Origin: Streptomyces guryensis
Lineage (GTDB): Bacteria; Actinomycetota; Actinomycetes; Streptomycetales; Streptomycetaceae
Direction of reading: 5' to 3'
Length of the DNA stretch: 64,000 bases
Assembly (NCBI RefSeq): GCF_021261325.1
Contig: NZ_JAJSBI010000001.1
Coordinates: 558,001-622,000 of the forward strand
Position numbers and translations under genes: made by a program
The notes under the pieces: model-generated
The model's database searches: none
Seen by the model: the letters and a program-made list of their open reading frames with translations, nothing else
Told to the model about the DNA's origin: nothing
Shown here: positions 59,897 through 64,000 of the stretch, piece after piece
Position numbering within the stretch: position 1 is the stretch's first letter
How the letters are laid out: each line of letters opens with the position of its first letter

Positions 59897-61102
59897 CTAG
59901 GCGGGGAGATCCCCGTCGGCCAGACGCCCCAGGATCAGCGCGATCCGCAGCGTGAACGCGGAGCGTACATCGGAAGGCGACCAACCGGTGACGTCAGTCA
60001 CACGTCGGAGCCGGTAGCGCACGGTGTTCGGGTGAACGAAGAGCATCCGGGCCGCCCCCTCCAGACTGCTCGCCTGCTCGAGATAGACGGAGAGCGTCTC
60101 CAGAAGTGCCGAGCCGGCCTCCTCCAGCGGTCTGTAGATCTCCTCCACCAGCTGCTCGCGCGCGCTCGGGTCCCCGGCGATCGCGCGCTCCGGAAGCAGA
60201 TCGTCCGCCAGCACCGGCCGCGGGGCGTCCTGCCAGGCGGAACACGCCTTCAGCCCGGCGGCCGCGGCCTGCGCGGACCGGGTCGCGGCGAGCAGATCGG
60301 ACACCACGGGCCCGGCCACCACGGGCCCGGCCGCGTACGGCCCGATCAGCGACTTGGCCACCGCGATGGGGTTGTCGCTGCCGCCGGCGATGACGACGAG
60401 CCGGTCCCCGAGCACCCCGGTGAGCACCTGCAGCTTGGCGTGCCGGGCGGCCCGCCGAATCGCCTCCACCGTCAACTCTGAGTCCCCGTCGGGGGCGGTA
60501 CCGAGGACGACACACACATGCTCGGGCGCGTTCCAACCCAGGGCGGCGGCCCTGCTGACGGCGCCCTCGTCGGCCTCGCCGCTGAGCACGGCGTTGACGA
60601 CCAGTGACTCCAGCCGGGCATCCCAGGCACCGCGTGCCTCGGCGGCCTGGGCGTACACCTGGGCGGTGGCGAAGGCGATCTCCCGGGCGTACACGAGCAG
60701 CGCCTCGCGCAGCACGTTCTCGTCACCGGGCGCCGCCACCTCGTCGATGGCGGACTCCATGACCTCGATGGTGGTGCGCACCATCTCCACGGTCTGCCGC
60801 AGCGTGATCGCCCTGGTCAGCTCGCGGGGCGCGGTCCCGAACACATCCGTCGAGATGGCCTGCGGGGCATCGGGGTGCCGGAACCACTCGGTGAAGGCGG
60901 CGATACCGGCCTGGGCGACCAACCCGATCCAGGAACGGTTCTCCGGGGGCATCGCCCGGTACCACGGCAGCGTCTCGTCCATGCGCGCGATGGCCTGCTG
61001 GGCGAGAGAGCCGGAGGACTTCTCCAGACGCTTCAGGGTCGCTGCATGCTGGTGGACGCCGGGCGCGGCGGCTTCGGGCTTGCTCGTTTCGGGTTCGGGC
61101 AC
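59897..61102 (-). CDS. fasR: Fatty-acid synthesis activator FasR (PucR C-terminal HTH family)
   Basis: 401 residues. C-terminal HTH: EGAARMLFVHPNTVRYRLRRVTDVTGWSPSDVRSAFTLRIALILGRL. The middle GGDEF-like domain and N-terminal helices match the PucR/CdaR type seen at 1127. Location directly before fabD and gene order are those of S. coelicolor FasR, an activator of the fabD-fabH-acpP-fabF operon needed for normal growth. Long-chain acyl-CoA is a reported effector in mycobacterial FasR, which belongs to the TetR family and is unrelated. Confidence 0.95.
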   Translation of the reverse strand: MPEPETSKPEAAAPGVHQHAATLKRLEKSSGSLAQQAIARMDETLPWYRAMPPENRSWIGLVAQAGIAAFTEWFRHPDAPQAISTDVFGTAPRELTRAITLRQTVEMVRTTIEVMESAIDEVAAPGDENVLREALLVYAREIAFATAQVYAQAAEARGAWDARLESLVVNAVLSGEADEGAVSRAAALGWNAPEHVCVVLGTAPDGDSELTVEAIRRAARHAKLQVLTGVLGDRLVVIAGGSDNPIAVAKSLIGPYAAGPVVAGPVVSDLLAATRSAQAAAAGLKACSAWQDAPRPVLADDLLPERAIAGDPSAREQLVEEIYRPLEEAGSALLETLSVYLEQASSLEGAARMLFVHPNTVRYRLRRVTDVTGWSPSDVRSAFTLRIALILGRLADGDLPA

Positions 61103-61176
61103 GGGGACAAGACTGCCTTATCCGGACGGGAGCGTGCGTCGCCGGGTGCAGACCGAGGTCTACCGTGGAGTGCGTG

Positions 61177-61851
61177 ATGGACGTACGGCGCGCTGCGGAG
61201 CGCTACCCAGGGGGCGACCCGGCAGCCGGCATCGAGTCGTGGCACGCCTTCTCCTTCGGGCCGCACTACGACCCCGACAACCTCCGCTTCGGCGCGGTGA
61301 TCGCCTGCAACGAGGAGCGTCTCGCCCCCGGCGCCGGCTTCGGCGAACACCCGCACAGCCACACCGAGATCGTGACGTGGGTGGTCGAGGGTGAGCTGAC
61401 CCACCGTGACTCCTTCGGCCACGAGACGACGGTCCGGCCCGGCGACGTCCAGCGGCTCAGCTCGGCCGCGGGCGTACGGCATGTGGAGCGCAACGACGGC
61501 CCGACCCCCGTGACCTTCGTCCAGATGTGGCTGGCTCCCCGCGAGCCCGGCGGCGACCCCGCGTACGAGATCGTCCACGGCATCGCCGACTCGACGCCGT
61601 ACGCGGTCCCGGAGGCGGGCGCGATGCTCCACGTACGGCGCCTGGGTGCGGGGGAGCGCACGGCGGTCCCGGACGGACACCACGTCTACGTCCATGTCGT
61701 ACGCGGTGAAGTGCGCCTGGACGGCGAGGAGCTGGGGCCGGGCGACGCGGCTCGCATCATCGACGCCAAGGATCTGGAGGCGGTCGGGGCGACGCGGGCG
61801 GAGCTGCTGATCTGGGAGATGGCGGGATCTTCCAGCCCGTCCGGCGCCTGA
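61177..61851 (+). CDS. Pirin family protein ending inside a dispersed repeat
   Basis: 224 residues from ATG 61177, with GGAG upstream; GTG 61171 is an alternative. The double-cupin pirin blocks are GFGEHPHSHTEIVTWVVEGELTHRDSFGHE (metal-binding His/Glu) and RRLGAGERTAVPDGHHVYVHVVRGEV. The last residues SSSPSGA and the stop are encoded by the first copy of a 25-base repeat (61833-61853), so the C-terminus has been replaced or extended by that element. Pirins may act as quercetin dioxygenases or redox sensors. Confidence 0.88.
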   Translation: MDVRRAAERYPGGDPAAGIESWHAFSFGPHYDPDNLRFGAVIACNEERLAPGAGFGEHPHSHTEIVTWVVEGELTHRDSFGHETTVRPGDVQRLSSAAGVRHVERNDGPTPVTFVQMWLAPREPGGDPAYEIVHGIADSTPYAVPEAGAMLHVRRLGAGERTAVPDGHHVYVHVVRGEVRLDGEELGPGDAARIIDAKDLEAVGATRAELLIWEMAGSSSPSGA

Positions 61852-61903
61852 GTCCTTCAGCCCGTCCGGCGCCTGAGTCTTCCAGCCCGTCCGGCGTTTG
61901 AGG
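61833..61903 (+). repeat. Three tandem copies of a 25-base dispersed repeat
   Basis: CAGCCCGTCCGGCGCCTGAG begins at 61833, 61858 and 61883; the third copy has GTTTGAGGACGAGG in place of GCCTGAGT. CAGCCCGTCCGGCGTTTGAG is a well-known intergenic element in Streptomyces. The first copy supplies the stop codon of the pirin gene. Confidence 0.88.
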
Positions 61904-61931
61904 ACGAGGCCGTTCAGGCCGAAGCGGGGGT

Positions 61932-61951
61932 CTGGGGGCGGCAGCCCCCAG
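61932..61951. terminator. Hairpin terminator after the pirin gene
   Basis: CTGGGGGC (61932-61939), loop GGCA, and GCCCCCAG (61944-61951). It is part of the same dispersed element and lies between convergent pirin and serine hydrolase. Confidence 0.85.
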
Positions 61952-62009
61952 GGACGGGACGGGTAGGGGCGGCGGGGGCGAAACGGACCCGGCGGTGCCC
62001 CCACCGGCC

Positions 62010-62831
62010 TCAGCCCCGCAACTCCGAGAGCACCGCATCCGTGAACACCGGCCACACCTCGACCGCCCAGGGCCCGAAGGCCCGGTCGGTCAAGGCCACG
62101 CCCGCCACTCCCGCATCCGGGTCGATCCACAGGAACGTACCCGACTGTCCGAAGTGCCCGAAGGTGCGCGCGGAGGACGAAGAGCCCGTCCAGTGCGGCG
62201 ACTTGGAGTCGCGGATCTCGAAGCCCAGGCCCCAGTCGTTCGGGTTCTGGTGCCCGTAGCCGGGCAGGACACCCTTCGTACCCGGGTACTGGACCGTCAT
62301 CGTCTGTGCCACCGTCCGCGGATCCAGCAACCGCGGCGCCTGCACCTCGGCGGCGAACCGCAGCAGGTCCTCCACCGTCGACACACCGTCCTTCGCGGGG
62401 GAGCCCTCCAGGGATGTGCCGGTCATCCCCAGCGGCTCCAGCACCGCCTGCCGCAGATACTCGCCGAACGGGATGTCCGTCGCCTTGGCGATGTGGTCGC
62501 CGAGCTGCTCGAACCCGGCGTTGGAGTACAGCCGCCGCTCCCCGGGCGGTGCGGTCACCCGGTGCTCGTCGAACGCGAGCCCCGAGGTGTGGGCCAGCAG
62601 ATGGCGGACCGTCGAGCCGGGCGGACCGGCCGGCTCGTCGAGCTCGATCGCCCCCTCCTCGTACGCGACGAGGGCGGCGTACGCGGCGAGCGGCTTGGTG
62701 ACCGAGGCGAGGGGAAAGCGGTGGTCTGCCGGGCCATGGGTGCCGAGGACCGTGCCGTCGCCCCGCACCACACCCGCCGCGGCGGTGGGAACCGGCCAGT
62801 TTTCGATCAGCGCAAGGCTCTTCAGCGACAT
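62010..62831 (-). CDS. Beta-lactamase-fold serine hydrolase (class C-like)
   Basis: 273 residues, no signal peptide. SxxK is FPLASVTKPLAAY, YxN is RLYSNAGFE, and the third motif equivalent is FGHFGQSGTF (HxG type). The LLAHTSGLAFDEH block is common in these proteins. At 273 residues it is shorter than most CubicO proteins. It is a probable cytoplasmic esterase or amidase. It is 18 bases from the GNAT gene upstream and may be transcribed with it. Confidence 0.87.
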   Translation of the reverse strand: MSLKSLALIENWPVPTAAAGVVRGDGTVLGTHGPADHRFPLASVTKPLAAYAALVAYEEGAIELDEPAGPPGSTVRHLLAHTSGLAFDEHRVTAPPGERRLYSNAGFEQLGDHIAKATDIPFGEYLRQAVLEPLGMTGTSLEGSPAKDGVSTVEDLLRFAAEVQAPRLLDPRTVAQTMTVQYPGTKGVLPGYGHQNPNDWGLGFEIRDSKSPHWTGSSSSARTFGHFGQSGTFLWIDPDAGVAGVALTDRAFGPWAVEVWPVFTDAVLSELRG

Positions 62832-62849
62832 GCCGTCGAGCCTAAGCGC

Positions 62850-63326
62850 TCACAGCATGAGCTCCAGCAGGGGGTCGGGCCTGGGCTTGGTCCTGAAGCC
62901 GAGGGAGACATAGAGCGGCTCAGCCTCCGGGGAGGCGGTGAGGTGCACCCGTGCGGCACCGCGCTCCCGGAACCAGTCCAGCAGTACGTCCATGCACGCG
63001 CGCGCGTATCCGCGGCGCCGCGCGTCCGGGTCGGTCGCCACGCTGAAGACGTAGCCGACCCTCCCGAGCGGATCGCCCGCCTTCCCGATCCGGTAGTCGA
63101 CGGTCCCGGCCACCAGCGCGGCCAGCGCCCCCGGCCGCTCCGGATGGTCCACGACGAACGCGGCGAAGTTCCCCTCCGCCTCGCCCAGCCTCTCCCGCAG
63201 CCCCGGCAGTGACTCCTGGTGCCAGTCCGTGGCAGGATCCGCCCCCGGTATCGAATCGATCATCACCTGGCGCAGCCGCAGCACTTCCCGCGCGTCCTCG
63301 GGCACGGCCCGGCGTACAAGACTCAT
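62850..63326 (-). CDS. GNAT family N-acetyltransferase
   Basis: 158 residues from ATG 63326; the frame extends to 63350. The acetyl-CoA motif is FSVATDPDARRRGYARACMDVLLDWFRERGA, typical Q/RxxGxA. The C-terminal HLTASPEAEPLYVSLGFR is the standard GNAT ending. Substrate unknown. Confidence 0.9.
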   Translation of the reverse strand: MSLVRRAVPEDAREVLRLRQVMIDSIPGADPATDWHQESLPGLRERLGEAEGNFAAFVVDHPERPGALAALVAGTVDYRIGKAGDPLGRVGYVFSVATDPDARRRGYARACMDVLLDWFRERGAARVHLTASPEAEPLYVSLGFRTKPRPDPLLELML

Positions 63327-63400
63327 GCCCCGCACGCTAGCCACCGCCACAGCCCGATGTCCCGCCGATTTCCGCCGTGCTTGTTTCTTACGGGTTCCGC

Positions 63401-63431
63401 TTGCTTGGAGTGCACTCGAAGGTCATAGCGT
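63401..63431 (+). promoter_or_regulatory. MerR-type promoter with 19-base spacer and palindrome
   Basis: TTGCTT (63401-63406) and TAGCGT (63426-63431) are 19 bases apart. The near-perfect palindrome CTTGGAGTGCACTCGAAG (63404-63421) fills the spacer. This stretched layout is the hallmark of MerR-controlled promoters. The transcript would begin at about 63439, the start codon itself. Confidence 0.72.
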
Positions 63432-63438
63432 TGAGGTC

Positions 63439-63879
63439 ATGACGGTGATGGAGACCACGCCCACCAGGACCGACAGTTGCGGTGCCCCGCCCCACCCCCA
63501 TCGGCGCCCCGAAGGCCAGGACAGCTACACGATCAGCGAGGTCGTCGCGTTCACCGGCCTCACCGCGCACACCCTGCGCTGGTACGAGCGCATCGGGCTG
63601 ATGCCGCACGTGGACCGCTCGCACACGGGCCAGCGCCGCTACAGCAACCGTGACCTCGACTGGCTGGACCTCGTCGGCAAGCTCCGGCTGACCGGTATGC
63701 CGGTCGCCGACATGGTGCGGTACGCGGAACTGGTGCGCGAGGGCGACCACACGTTCGGCGAGCGTTTCGAACTGCTCGAGCAGACCCGCCGGGACGTGCT
63801 GTCCCGGATGGCGGAGCTCCAGGACACCCTCGCGGTGCTCGACCGGAAGATCAGCTTCTACGCGGAGAAGGTGCGATGA
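63439..63879 (+). CDS. MerR family transcriptional regulator
   Basis: 146 residues from ATG 63439, which coincides with the predicted transcript start (leaderless). GTG 63445 and ATG 63448 are alternatives. HTH: YTISEVVAFTGLTAHTLRWYERIGLMPHVDRSHTGQRRYSNRDLDWLDLVGKLRLTGMPVADM. A coiled-coil helix follows (LLEQTRRDVLSRMAELQDTLAVLDRKI). It has one N-terminal Cys and no metal-binding Cys cluster, so it is of the small-molecule type. It is coupled by 4 bases to an aldo/keto reductase. Confidence 0.93.
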   Translation: MTVMETTPTRTDSCGAPPHPHRRPEGQDSYTISEVVAFTGLTAHTLRWYERIGLMPHVDRSHTGQRRYSNRDLDWLDLVGKLRLTGMPVADMVRYAELVREGDHTFGERFELLEQTRRDVLSRMAELQDTLAVLDRKISFYAEKVR

Positions 63880-64000
63880 CGGACAGCAGGATCCCGACGG
63901 TACGACTCGGCGCCGACGGCCCCGAGGTCGGCGTACAGGGCCTCGGCTGCATGGGCATGAGCTGGGCGTACGGCCCCACCGACGCGGAGGAGTCGCGGGC
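63876..64000 (+). CDS. Aldo/keto reductase, 5' part only
   Basis: ATG 63876 overlaps the merR stop (ATGA). The 41 residues present (TVRLGADGPEVGVQGLGCMGMSWAYGPTD) match the N-terminus of the aldo/keto reductase family (GLGCMGMS). The rest lies beyond the window. MerR-controlled aldo/keto reductases of this sort are common in Streptomyces. Confidence 0.88.
   Translation, partial: MTDSRIPTVRLGADGPEVGVQGLGCMGMSWAYGPTDAEESR

Noticed and set aside
62838..62850. AAGCGCTCACA considered as a LacI operator
   Set aside because: It lies in an 18-base gap and overlaps the stop codon of the GNAT gene. The opposite half of the palindrome is missing.
1..64000. Search for tRNA, rRNA, insertion sequences, phage genes or a biosynthetic gene cluster
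   Set aside because: I found no cloverleaf with CCA-end context, no transposase or integrase, no terminal inverted repeats around a gene, and no PKS/NRPS or RiPP core enzymes. The fab genes are primary metabolism.

Overview
The window is high-GC actinobacterial chromosome, almost certainly Streptomyces. The evidence is the codon bias (third positions nearly all G/C), many GTG starts and ATGA/GTGA translational couplings, the intact fasR-fabD-fabH-acpP-fabF fatty-acid operon, a DUF3145 gene next to it, a SCO2400-type zinc-ribbon protein, a WhiJ/AbaA-type XRE + DUF397 + ATPase group, and Streptomyces-type dispersed 3'-end repeats. I see no tRNA, rRNA, CRISPR array, prophage or insertion sequence.

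Layout. 1-2.4 kb: DUF3068 (cut by the window edge), DUF2613 and a PucR-type regulator. 2.6-16.7 kb: an extended SDR; an IclR regulator coupled to an SMP-30 lactonase; a zinc-peptidase-like/membrane-protein pair; a sugar ABC transporter (binding protein plus MalF/MalG-type permeases) coupled to a GH43 arabinanase; a GH51 arabinofuranosidase; and a GH35 beta-galactosidase divergent from an Rrf2 regulator. 17-22 kb: small secreted and membrane proteins, a DUF4360 protein and the WhiJ-type group. 22-41 kb: a second secreted GH43 arabinanase; a PLP aminotransferase with a long Pro/Met/Gln tail; a MmsAB-type monosaccharide transporter with a mutarotase; a peptidase-U32-like barrel protein; a zinc dehydrogenase and an enolase-superfamily dehydratase; a SCO2400-type protein; and a LacI regulator followed by a YtfQRT-YjfF-type furanose transporter. 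41-56 kb: MarR, oxidoreductase, Ohr, serine hydrolase, EI24, a pyroglutamyl-peptidase-like protein, LysR, a damaged dehydrogenase, RidA, YrdB, TetR, a GH3 glucosidase, a second mutarotase, a GDSL lipoprotein and DUF3145. 56-61 kb: the fatty-acid operon and FasR. 61-64 kb: pirin, serine hydrolase, GNAT, MerR and the start of an aldo/keto reductase.

How the genes work together. The central theme is plant arabinan/arabinogalactan use: secreted arabinanases, GH51, GH35, three sugar importers, mutarotases, and a candidate oxidative route (dehydrogenase, SMP-30 lactonase, enolase-superfamily acid-sugar dehydratase). The most striking observation is a 15-bp motif, YCGAAATNYCGAACA, found in six promoter regions spread over 33 kb: iclR-lactonase (shared with the SDR), arabino-oligosaccharide transporter/GH43, second GH43, U32-like gene, dehydratase/dehydrogenase, and YtfQ-type transporter. 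At three of these promoters it lies 24-25 bases from the -10 box. I infer one IclR-controlled regulon joining extracellular depolymerisation, uptake and oxidation.
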